A stretch of DNA of 5,574 nt from Candidatus Neomicrothrix sp. UBA672 (GTDB taxonomy: Bacteria > Actinomycetota > Acidimicrobiia > Acidimicrobiales > MedAcidi-G1): contig DBNM01000042.1 of assembly GCA_002299135.1 (NCBI GenBank), positions 15,357 to 20,930 on the forward strand, in the 5' to 3' direction. Every line of letters begins with the position of its first letter. Position 1 is the stretch's first letter. Below the pieces are notes generated by a model. It was given only the letters and a program-made list of their open reading frames with translations, had not been told where the DNA came from and searched no databases. Positions 1 through 5,260 of this stretch are shown in pieces. The position numbers and the translations under genes are program-made.

Positions 1-351
1 AGGGCTTATAAGCCAGCTGACAAAATATTGGTCTCGTCTTTTGATATGAATGCAATTAATCGAATTAAAGAAACGGATCCCTCAATTGCCACTGGATGGC
101 TTGTCGCCGAAAGAAGCGACGGCATTCAAATACTTGACCGTGTAAAAGCTCATAACCATTCGTCAATTAACCCTTGGGATGATTTAGTAGATGAGTCTCT
201 GATAGAACAAGCGCATTCTCGTGGATTAAAAGTAAATGTTTGGACTGTTGATGACGAAAGCAGGATTTTGCAGCTAAGCGAATGGGGAGTCGATGGGATA
301 ATCACTAATCTCCCAGGTCTAGCAGTAGAAGTTTTGAATCAAGAATCTTGA
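1..351 (+). CDS. Glycerophosphodiester phosphodiesterase, C-terminal part (5' truncated by window edge)
   Basis: Hydrolyses glycerophosphodiesters to sn-glycerol 3-phosphate and an alcohol, in phospholipid turnover. The frame is open from base 1, so the 116 residues seen are the C-terminal part of a TIM-barrel GDPD protein; the TTG at 28 lies inside the barrel and is not a start. Visible family features, numbered from base 1: the strand with SSFD (residues 12-15), the TGWL segment (31-34), AHSRGLKVNVWTVDD (71-85) with the conserved Trp81, and the closing strand GVDGIITNLP (96-105), which is the usual end of the barrel. The catalytic His/Glu residues lie upstream, outside the window, so activity cannot be judged here. 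The stop TGA at 349-351 overlaps the end of the convergent kinase gene by 13 bp. Periplasmic or cytosolic location cannot be told without the N-terminus. The family call is firm; the substrate is not. Confidence 0.9.
   Translation, partial: RAYKPADKILVSSFDMNAINRIKETDPSIATGWLVAERSDGIQILDRVKAHNHSSINPWDDLVDESLIEQAHSRGLKVNVWTVDDESRILQLSEWGVDGIITNLPGLAVEVLNQES
339..351. repeat. 13-bp perfect inverted repeat containing both stop codons of two convergent genes
   Basis: The stretch TCAAGAATCTTGA is an inverted repeat around a central A at 345. It is exactly the overlap between the phosphodiesterase gene (TGA 349-351, plus) and the kinase gene (TGA read from 341-339, minus). As a result the two proteins end in Gln-Glu-Ser and Gln-Asp-Ser. 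The one-base centre means it cannot fold well as a hairpin, and no long GC stem or clear U tract follows, so it is not a convincing terminator. Confidence 0.7.
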
Positions 352-1313
352 AATTTGGGTGTCTTTATTGGCATCACCACATCCAAACATGATGCTTTAT
401 AACGAAATGAAAACTCTTCGAAATTTCCCAGAAAATCACCGTCTACTTGAAGAGGTACCGATTTATAAGCGATTGCTTGTGCTTCAGTTAAATCACTTTG
501 CAAATCTACGACACGACTCGATGTGGTTGTAGCTTTTCCGATTCCCAAAGACCCAAATACGACTGGAAGCAATCTTTTCAAAGTCAGATTTTTGAACGTT
601 GCCATGGCTAATGGGGTGTCTAAATTTGCATGCGGAGCTAGAGAAATTTTTCTTGTTCCTAAATATGTGTACGGGTCGGTATTTAAACAGACTGAAAATA
701 ACCCTTCGACTCCTGTATTTTCCAGATCGCCGATTTCTTCATCACCCACTTTTCGAGTTGAGATGCGGAAAGCGGGACGTTTTCTGTCGTAGTGCCGGAG
801 CCAAGTTCCTATTGCTGCAATAACGAAGAGAGGATGACCAGCGAAACGTTTTAGAACGCCGCTTTTTTTCTCGACTTGCTCGACAACTGCTGCATCAAAC
901 CCTATTCCAGCATGAAAAAGGAAATATCTTTCGTTTACTGAACCTAGACCGATCCGGTGAGTTGATCCAGCTTCTAAAGAATCCAATAGGGCTCCTGTAG
1001 CTTCAATAGGATCGTCAGGAATGCCTAAAGTGCGAGCAAAAACATTTGTAGAACCACCGGGAATAGCAGCTATAGCAGTTCCTGAGTCGACTAAACCATT
1101 AGCTACTTCATTTAATGTTCCATCTCCTCCAAGTACCACCACAATGTCTATTCCGTCCTTAGCCGCATTTTGGGCGATTCGCGTAGCATGACCTCTGCGG
1201 TTGGTTACTGCCACTTCGAGTCGGTGGTCAGCTGACAGTGCTTTTTGAATAACGGCCCTCGTTCTTCCAGTTACAGCGGAAGCCAAAGGATTTACTATTA
1301 GGAGAACTTTCAT
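339..1313 (-). CDS. Diacylglycerol kinase family protein (DagK/YegS/BmrU-type lipid kinase)
   Basis: Predicted cytosolic, membrane-associated enzyme that phosphorylates diacylglycerol or a related lipid using ATP, feeding phosphatidate back to phospholipid synthesis. From the ATG at 1313 the protein has 324 residues, normal for the family. Visible motifs: the N-terminal strand and NPLAS (8-12), the nucleotide-binding GGDGTLNEVANGL (62-74), GGSTNVFARTLGIP (86-99) and the C-terminal VDGDFLG (290-296), matching the usual VDGE-G motif of the second domain. There are no transmembrane segments. A TTG two codons upstream (1319) would add Met-Asp. I prefer the ATG because MKVLLIVNP is the typical beginning and neither start has a clear Shine-Dalgarno. 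A TACTGT hexamer ending nine bases before the ATG fits a -10 box of a leaderless or nearly leaderless message, but this is weak. The gene diverges from etfB and converges on the phosphodiesterase. The real lipid substrate (diacylglycerol, ceramide-like or other) cannot be read from sequence. Confidence 0.92.
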   Translation of the reverse strand: MKVLLIVNPLASAVTGRTRAVIQKALSADHRLEVAVTNRRGHATRIAQNAAKDGIDIVVVLGGDGTLNEVANGLVDSGTAIAAIPGGSTNVFARTLGIPDDPIEATGALLDSLEAGSTHRIGLGSVNERYFLFHAGIGFDAAVVEQVEKKSGVLKRFAGHPLFVIAAIGTWLRHYDRKRPAFRISTRKVGDEEIGDLENTGVEGLFSVCLNTDPYTYLGTRKISLAPHANLDTPLAMATFKNLTLKRLLPVVFGSLGIGKATTTSSRVVDLQSDLTEAQAIAYKSVPLQVDGDFLGNFEEFSFRYKASCLDVVMPIKTPKFQDS

Positions 1314-1487
1314 GTCCAATTAACAGTAGTTGTGAATTGCTAAAAGATTTGTGTTGAAGCCGAACTGTTGTTGAACTATTTGAAAATGGTTTTTTCTTTT
1401 CTGAAAGGATGAAAAAAATCTTGTAAAATCGGATGAAATTGGTCACTTGATGTACCAGTTTGATCATATAAAGGGCAAAATAGCGAA
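1314..1487. promoter_or_regulatory. AT-rich divergent intergenic region, presumed promoters of the lipid kinase gene and etfBA
   Basis: This 174-bp gap between two divergent genes must hold both start regions, unless transcription starts elsewhere. Towards etfB, a TATAAA at 1467-1472 lies 15 bases before the ATG, and AAAGGG at 1470-1475 is a possible but distant ribosome site (12-base gap). No good -35 box sits at the proper distance. Towards the kinase, TACTGT ends nine bases before the ATG on the minus strand. The middle holds poly-T and poly-A runs and an 8-bp direct repeat, GGATGAAA, at 1407-1414 and 1431-1438. No long gene is credible here. The promoter role is inferred from gene orientation; the exact boxes are uncertain. 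Confidence 0.45.
1388..1420. repeat. Imperfect inverted repeat of T and A runs upstream of etfB
   Basis: GGTTTTTTC at 1388-1396 can pair with GAAAAAAATC at 1411-1420. Inside the loop, TTTC (1398-1401) and GAAA (1403-1406) form a second small inverted pair. The stem is almost all A:T, so a stable RNA hairpin is doubtful. It could be a protein-binding site, an UP-like or bent-DNA element, or chance in AT-rich DNA. Confidence 0.3.
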
Positions 1488-2267
1488 ATGGATGTAGTTG
1501 TTTGTGTTAAACAGATTCCGGATCCGGCTGACCCAGGTGAGTTGAATCCAGATACGAAAACTTTAAAGCGTGACACCAAATTAATTCTTGATGAGTCTGA
1601 CTCTTATGGAGTTGAGATGGCTTTGCAGCTTGTTGATGCCGCTGGATCAGGGGAAGTTCGTCTTGTCTCGATGACCCCGGGAGGAGAAACCGGAGGTTTG
1701 CGTACAGCATTAGCTATGGGAGCTGAAAGCGCAATTTTGGTAAGTGATGAAGCACTTGCTGGTTCTGATTCTCTTTCCACTGCAAAAGTTTTAGCAGCAG
1801 CTATAAAACGTTCGAATCCTGATTTGATTCTTACTGCTACTGAGTCAAGTGATGGATACACAGGAACAGTTCCAGAGCAGATAGCAGAAATTCTAGGTCT
1901 TCCGTCTGTTACTTTCGGAAAGGAAGTTTCAGTAGACGGTGAGTTGGCAACTGTTAAACGTCAGACTGAGTCTGGTTATGACGTGGTTGAATGTCCTCTT
2001 CCAGCTGTTATCTCGGTTACGGCTGGCGTAGTCGAACCTCGCTATCCATCATTCAAAGGGATCATGGCAGCAAAGAACAAACCTGTTGAAGAGCTTGATC
2101 TCGCTGCGCTAGAAATTGATCCAGCAACAGTTGGTTGGGCAGGTGCTCGTCAAGAGATAACTGAAATAGTCGATGCTCCCGCCCGTGAAGCCGGTGAATT
2201 AATTGTTGATGAAGGCGAAGCTCATGAACGGATCATGGCTTTTCTTGATGACCTTAAGGTTCTTTAG
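1488..2267 (+). CDS. etfB: Electron transfer flavoprotein subunit beta
   Basis: Small subunit of the cytosolic ETF heterodimer, which accepts electrons from flavin dehydrogenases such as acyl-CoA dehydrogenases and passes them to ETF:quinone oxidoreductase. The 259 residues are a normal length. The protein begins MDVVVCVKQIPDP, the classic EtfB N-terminus. Other features are the AMGA turn (76-79), the nucleotide-binding segment TESSDGYTGTVPEQ (118-131) followed by AEILGLP (133-139), and the family signature region VKRQTESGYDVVE (156-168) leading to PLPAVISVT (170-178) and PRYPSFKGIMAAKNKP (184-199). The signature is close to the published EtfB pattern, with Ser162 at a position that usually holds Gly, Asp or Glu. 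The start ATG has only a weak upstream purine tract. The gene overlaps the etfA Shine-Dalgarno and is clearly co-transcribed with etfA. No fixC or fixX lies nearby, so nothing in the context points to a bifurcating ETF. Confidence 0.96.
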   Translation: MDVVVCVKQIPDPADPGELNPDTKTLKRDTKLILDESDSYGVEMALQLVDAAGSGEVRLVSMTPGGETGGLRTALAMGAESAILVSDEALAGSDSLSTAKVLAAAIKRSNPDLILTATESSDGYTGTVPEQIAEILGLPSVTFGKEVSVDGELATVKRQTESGYDVVECPLPAVISVTAGVVEPRYPSFKGIMAAKNKPVEELDLAALEIDPATVGWAGARQEITEIVDAPAREAGELIVDEGEAHERIMAFLDDLKVL

Positions 2268-2271
2268 GAGG
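2266..2271 (+). promoter_or_regulatory. Strong Shine-Dalgarno of etfA overlapping the etfB stop codon
   Basis: AGGAGG begins on the second base of the etfB TAG (2265-2267) and ends seven bases before the etfA ATG at 2279. It is the best ribosome site in the window and fixes the etfA start. The overlap favours translational coupling, which would give balanced amounts of the two ETF subunits. Confidence 0.88.
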
Positions 2272-2278
2272 CATACGA

Positions 2279-3244
2279 ATGGGATTTTCAAAAATATGGG
2301 TCCATGGCGAAGCGATTGATGGTGTTGTGGCTTCGATTACTCTTGAACTTTTAGCTAAAGCTCGTGAATTAGCGGACTCTGTAGAGGTTGTAATTGCCGG
2401 TGATGCAGATTCAGTTGCTGCAGAATTGGGCGCCCATGGAGCTTCAGTAGTCCATTCGATTGGATCACTAGATAATGGACTTGCCGGTCCGAGAATTGCA
2501 TCTGCCATAGCTGATGCTTGTTCACAGGGGTCAGGTCCAGATGTTCTTTTATGTGGTACGACTTACGATGGGCGCGATGTGGCAGGGCGTCTCTCGGCGA
2601 AACTTGACACTCCTGTTATAACGAATGTTGTTGATTTAAAACCAGATGGAGACCGCCTTCTTGCTCACGAACCTGTATTCGGTGGCACTAAAGATGTTTT
2701 TACAGGAACTACAGCTGAAGGTTTGGACATTTTTGTCGTCCGACCAAAATCTTTTGTGGCAGAATCCGCAGGTGGGGATCCTGCATCTGTATCAACCCTC
2801 CAAGTAGGAGATCTTGGTAGTACCGGAACTGCAGTTGTCAAAGATCAATTCGTTGAGGAAAGCAGTGGGCCACGTTTGGACGAAGCGAACATTGTCGTAT
2901 CTGGAGGCCGAGGTCTTGGAGAGCCTGATAAGTACGAAATGATTGAAAAGTTGGCAAGTCTGGTTAAAGGAGCTCCCGGAGCATCTCGTGCTGTTGTAGA
3001 TGCAGGTTGGGTACCTTATTCATATCAAGTTGGACAGACCGGAAAGGTAGTCAAGCCAACGGTTTATATTGCATGCGGCATTTCGGGAGCCACACAACAT
3101 TTAGTTGGAATGAAGGGTTCAGCCAACATAGTTGCTATTAACAAAGATGAGGAAGCACCAATTTTTGGGATAGCTGACCTTGGGATAGTTGGCGATGTGC
3201 ACAAAGTTTTGCCGAAACTAATCGAGGCTCTCGAGGCTCAATAA
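2279..3244 (+). CDS. etfA: Electron transfer flavoprotein subunit alpha
   Basis: Large, FAD-binding subunit of the ETF heterodimer encoded with etfB. The 321 residues match the family. The N-terminal domain (about 1-185) begins GFSKIWVHGE and includes the segment GTTYDGRDVAGRLSAKL (93-109). The C-terminal FAD domain shows GGRGLG (209-214), SRAVVDAGW (236-244), QVGQTGK (250-256), GISGATQH (267-274) and NKDEEAPIFGIAD (288-300), which together are the standard FAD-contacting loops of EtfA; none looks broken. His274 and Ser269 lie at the positions known to contact the flavin in ETFs. The gene follows etfB by 11 bp with a perfect Shine-Dalgarno. It ends ten bases from the stop of the convergent SCO1664-like gene, with no clear terminator between. 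The last codons carry a tandem 9-base duplication that encodes the Glu-Ala-Leu-Glu-Ala tail. Confidence 0.97.
   Translation: MGFSKIWVHGEAIDGVVASITLELLAKARELADSVEVVIAGDADSVAAELGAHGASVVHSIGSLDNGLAGPRIASAIADACSQGSGPDVLLCGTTYDGRDVAGRLSAKLDTPVITNVVDLKPDGDRLLAHEPVFGGTKDVFTGTTAEGLDIFVVRPKSFVAESAGGDPASVSTLQVGDLGSTGTAVVKDQFVEESSGPRLDEANIVVSGGRGLGEPDKYEMIEKLASLVKGAPGASRAVVDAGWVPYSYQVGQTGKVVKPTVYIACGISGATQHLVGMKGSANIVAINKDEEAPIFGIADLGIVGDVHKVLPKLIEALEAQ
3222..3239 (+). repeat. Tandem 9-bp duplication at the 3' end of etfA
   Basis: TCGAGGCTC occurs twice head to tail (3222-3230 and 3231-3239), just before the etfA stop, and encodes the Glu-Ala repeat of the C-terminus. It keeps the frame. It could be slippage or simple codon repetition in an alanine/glutamate-rich helix. 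Confidence 0.6.
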
Positions 3245-3254
3245 CGGGAGCTTC

Positions 3255-4013
3255 TCACAGTAGAGGCCAAGGAACCTGTCTTCCTGATGGATCATGGGGC
3301 AAGGAGCCGTTTGCAGTAAGGGCTCTAGTTCTTTGCAAAAGAGCTTCGATTTCATTCGTATTCAATAGTTCTGAAAATTTTTCTGGTAGCCCACTATCAG
3401 TTATTGAAGTCAGATCTGAAATAAGTTGGTTTGGAAGTTCTTCTCCGCTGAAATCCCAAATAACTGTTCGGATTTTAAATTCTTCGTGAAAGCATAGAGA
3501 ATTGTCGATGGCCCAAACCGAACCATCATTTCCTACTAGGACATGGCCTGCTTTCCTATCAGTGTTATTGACTAAAAGGTCAAAAGTTGCAAGACGGATC
3601 AGTTCATTTTTAAACTTTGAGTCTTTGTGGATTGTGAAATAGTGCTTCTCATAATCACAGGGTATGTAAAGTTGTAAAGAGCCGACCCCTAAAGGACCAT
3701 CCCTGAGCACAGTTGGAGGTATGAGACCCCAGCCCAAATGATTTGCAAGTTCAAAGGCTGCTACCTCTCTTTTATAAATACCTTGAGGAAAATCATACAA
3801 AGGCCGTTCACCTTTCTCGGGTTTATATATGCCCTGGACATTCAATCCGTCGTTTTCTAAGTTCACTAAGAAAGTTCCATTTGACGCCCAAGGCATTCGA
3901 CCAGCTATCTCGATTTTTCCAAAGTTCAGTATTTCGAGCGCAAGCTCATTTTCTATAGGTTCACGATCTTTGAAAGGGTTTTTTTCAGTTTCTGTTTGAT
4001 TTTCCTCTTTCAA
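3255..4013 (-). CDS. SCO1664-family protein, PI3/4-kinase-like fold (actinobacterial trio member)
   Basis: Member of the SCO1664 family, distantly related to phosphatidylinositol 3/4-kinases; its reaction is unknown to me. The 252 residues show ASNGTFLV (43-50), YKPEKGERPLYDFPQG (63-78) with Lys64 as the candidate ATP-binding lysine, KREVAAFELA (81-90), GWGLIPPTVLRDGPLG (94-109), the catalytic-loop-like NNTDRKAGH (149-157), WAIDN (167-171) as the candidate metal-binding element, and a PWPLL ending (248-252), typical of the family. The usual family text after the second Asp is, from memory, Ile-Asp-His-Gly; here it is Ile-Asp-Asn-Ser. The start is a TTG: there is no ATG or GTG between the upstream gene and the conserved core, and a purine-rich tract (AGAAAGAAA) lies just before it. 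The first 20 residues are a charged, non-conserved-looking extension. It sits 13 bp after the DUF3090 gene, so it is co-transcribed as the last gene of the trio. In Streptomyces and mycobacteria mshC is often the next gene; here it is not. Confidence 0.88.
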   Translation of the reverse strand: MKEENQTETEKNPFKDREPIENELALEILNFGKIEIAGRMPWASNGTFLVNLENDGLNVQGIYKPEKGERPLYDFPQGIYKREVAAFELANHLGWGLIPPTVLRDGPLGVGSLQLYIPCDYEKHYFTIHKDSKFKNELIRLATFDLLVNNTDRKAGHVLVGNDGSVWAIDNSLCFHEEFKIRTVIWDFSGEELPNQLISDLTSITDSGLPEKFSELLNTNEIEALLQRTRALTANGSLPHDPSGRQVPWPLL

Positions 4014-4026
4014 GGTATTTTTCTTT

Positions 4027-4530
4027 CTAGTTGGAACACGGGCACCAGCCCGCAGCGTCTGGTTCGAGAGGGGAGCCGCAGTACGGGCAAGGCGGACGAC
4101 CGCTAGATAATAGTTCTTCGGCTGTTTGAATAAAATGTTCGACTTGAAGTCGACTTAATGACAGTCGAGCTTGCGCAGGTTCAGAAACTTCGTCCCGAAT
4201 AAGTTCTTCCGCTATAAGTATTAGTTGGTCTTCTGATTGTTCATAAGTGACACCTAAACTGCCTATTACCCAATCTGGTTCCTCAGGTTCTATAAACTCT
4301 GCTTCCGCCACAGTGCTATTTGAGAGTTCAGGTTCATCTGTCGGAGGCAGATCATTTAGCATGCTTGCTAGAAAATCAGCTAAACCAGCCATTTGCTGTT
4401 TCTCAACTTTCAAAGATAGAACTTGATTCTCAAAAGAAGCTTGTAAGAAAAAGACGCGTCGACCCTGCGGGCCAACCGTACCTGCAGTAAAACTTTCAGT
4501 GTGCTCCCAGTTTATTTCAGGGCGTTCCAT
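4027..4530 (-). CDS. DUF3090 family protein with C-terminal cysteine cluster
   Basis: Belongs to the DUF3090 family, the middle member of the actinobacterial trio; function unknown. The 167 residues include FTAGTVGPQGRRVFFLQA (14-31) and LKVEKQQMAGLADFL (40-54), both characteristic of the family, then an acidic, Pro/Glu-rich linker (about 60-86), a second beta-rich part (WVIGSLGVTYEQ, 87-98), an alpha-helical stretch (LSRLQVEHFIQTAEELL, 125-141) and a tail with Cys148, Cys151, Cys163 and Cys165. The first pair, CPYC, plus the later cysteines resemble a zinc-ribbon or half-knuckle. The usual family tail, from memory, has a Gly-His then Cys-Pro-Arg; here the His is absent and Cys-Pro-Cys appears. 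Start ATG at 4530; GAAAGG lies 14 bases upstream, longer than ideal. No signal peptide or membrane segment, so probably cytosolic. It lies between the phosphomutase-like gene (63-bp gap) and the SCO1664-like gene (13-bp gap). Confidence 0.9.
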   Translation of the reverse strand: MERPEINWEHTESFTAGTVGPQGRRVFFLQASFENQVLSLKVEKQQMAGLADFLASMLNDLPPTDEPELSNSTVAEAEFIEPEEPDWVIGSLGVTYEQSEDQLILIAEELIRDEVSEPAQARLSLSRLQVEHFIQTAEELLSSGRPPCPYCGSPLEPDAAGWCPCSN

Positions 4531-4593
4531 TGTTATAGACGCTACCTTTCATATCTAAGTTTTTTTATACGAAACAGTTAATAAGTTAGTGCT
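4531..4593 (-). other. Gap inside the trio, possible internal promoter
   Basis: The 63 bp between the phosphomutase-like gene and DUF3090 are longer than the other trio gap. On the minus strand they hold TATAAA (4569-4564) followed by a run of A. A start a few bases later would give a leader of roughly 27 bases before the DUF3090 ATG. There is no recognisable -35 box, and no stem-loop with a U tract that would end the upstream message. An extra promoter is possible but weakly supported; simple read-through from upstream is the default reading. Confidence 0.25.
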
Positions 4594-5235
4594 TTACGAG
4601 CTTAAAGAGCCATTAAAATTTCCATTCGAATTCAAAGTTAAAACTAAAGGCCGTTCTTTCGTATAAAGAACCACCGAAGCTGAACACGGTCCAACCAGGA
4701 TTCTTTGAAATAGATCCAAGGGCGTTCCAACGGCAGAAGCCAGTATTGCCTTTATGGGGTCAGCATGTGAAACACATACAACTGTTTCTCCAGAGTGACG
4801 TTCAAGTATCTTGTCGACAGTTTTTAGCATACGATTTTGCATTTCAGTAAATGATTCACCATTTGGGAATCTAAAGCTAGAAGGTTGTTTCTGAATAGTG
4901 GACCAAGATTTTAGTTTTGAGAGATCACGCAATCTGCGACCGGTCCAGTCCCCGAAATCGCATTCATTAAGTCCTTGAAGAGTACGCACACGTAAATTAA
5001 GAGTTTTAGCAATTGGTTTAGCGGTTTCTTGTGTACGTTCCATAGGTGATGCGTAAACGGCTGACACTTTAGTACCTAAAAAACTGCTTGAAGACTTCTT
5101 GATTTCCTTTGCAATCATTTCTGCTTGCGATTTACCCTCATCTGATAGATGCAAGTTGGGTGCCCTTCCGGGGAGTTTGGTTCCCGTTGTAGGAGTTCTC
5201 CCGTGACGAACGAAGATAATTAAAGTAGCTGCCAT
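4594..5235 (-). CDS. Histidine phosphatase superfamily protein, MSMEG_4193-type putative phosphomutase
   Basis: Member of the phosphoglycerate-mutase-like (histidine phosphatase) superfamily and first gene of the trio; the substrate is unknown. The 213 residues carry VRHGRTP (9-15) with the phospho-accepting His11, YASPMERTQET (61-71) with the conserved Arg67, NECDFGDWTGR (90-100) with Glu91 as probable acid, FPNGESF (123-129), and VSHADPIKAILA (155-166) with the second active-site His157. The downstream block DLFQRILVGPCSASVVLY (174-191) is specific to the MSMEG_4193 branch. All core catalytic residues are intact, so it should be an active phosphatase or mutase. The family usually shows Ser-His-Gly-Asp; here it is Ser-His-Ala-Asp. 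No signal peptide. The ATG start is placed right before the first strand; the upstream AGGT (11-base spacing) is a poor ribosome site. It diverges from the uracil-DNA glycosylase gene across 25 bp and leads the unit continuing into DUF3090 and the SCO1664-like gene. Confidence 0.9.
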   Translation of the reverse strand: MAATLIIFVRHGRTPTTGTKLPGRAPNLHLSDEGKSQAEMIAKEIKKSSSSFLGTKVSAVYASPMERTQETAKPIAKTLNLRVRTLQGLNECDFGDWTGRRLRDLSKLKSWSTIQKQPSSFRFPNGESFTEMQNRMLKTVDKILERHSGETVVCVSHADPIKAILASAVGTPLDLFQRILVGPCSASVVLYTKERPLVLTLNSNGNFNGSLSS

Positions 5236-5260
5236 TAATAGTTCAACCTACCCTTCAGAT
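5236..5260. promoter_or_regulatory. 25-bp divergent gap between the trio and the uracil-DNA glycosylase gene
   Basis: Two divergent starts (ATG at 5235 on minus, GTG at 5261 on plus) are only 25 bp apart, too short for two full promoters. The promoters must lie within the opposite gene's first codons, or be overlapping. GATAAT at 5215-5220 on the plus strand resembles a -10 box for the glycosylase, but no -35 box is seen. Neither gene has a clear Shine-Dalgarno. Confidence 0.35.

Noticed and set aside
28..30. TTG as the start of the first gene
   Set aside because: The frame is open to base 1 and the upstream residues fit the GDPD barrel, so the gene is cut by the window edge and does not start here.
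523..823. Two plus-strand open frames inside the lipid-kinase gene
   Set aside because: They lie antisense to a well-conserved gene, show no family motifs and have no ribosome sites.
1317..1319. TTG start of the lipid-kinase gene, two codons upstream of the ATG
   Set aside because: It adds only Met-Asp before a typical MKVLLIVNP beginning and has no better ribosome site, so the ATG at 1313 is preferred.
1228..1579. Two minus-strand open frames across the intergenic region and etfB start
   Set aside because: The products are low-complexity and Lys/Phe/Ser-rich, overlap conserved coding DNA at both ends and resemble nothing I know.
1507..1861. Minus-strand open frames antisense to etfB
   Set aside because: They are shadows of the conserved etfB frame, with no motifs.
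2254..2508. Minus-strand open frame antisense to the etfB-etfA junction
   Set aside because: Its Ala/Ser/Pro-rich product is the expected reverse reading of Ala- and Gly-rich etfA codons.
3265..3290. AGGAA/TTCCT inverted pair just past the etfA stop as a terminator
   Set aside because: The stem is five base pairs, with no U tract, and lies in the coding end of the convergent gene.
3743..3958. Plus-strand open frame antisense to the SCO1664-like gene
   Set aside because: It covers the conserved kinase-like core on the other strand and has no own motifs or ribosome site.
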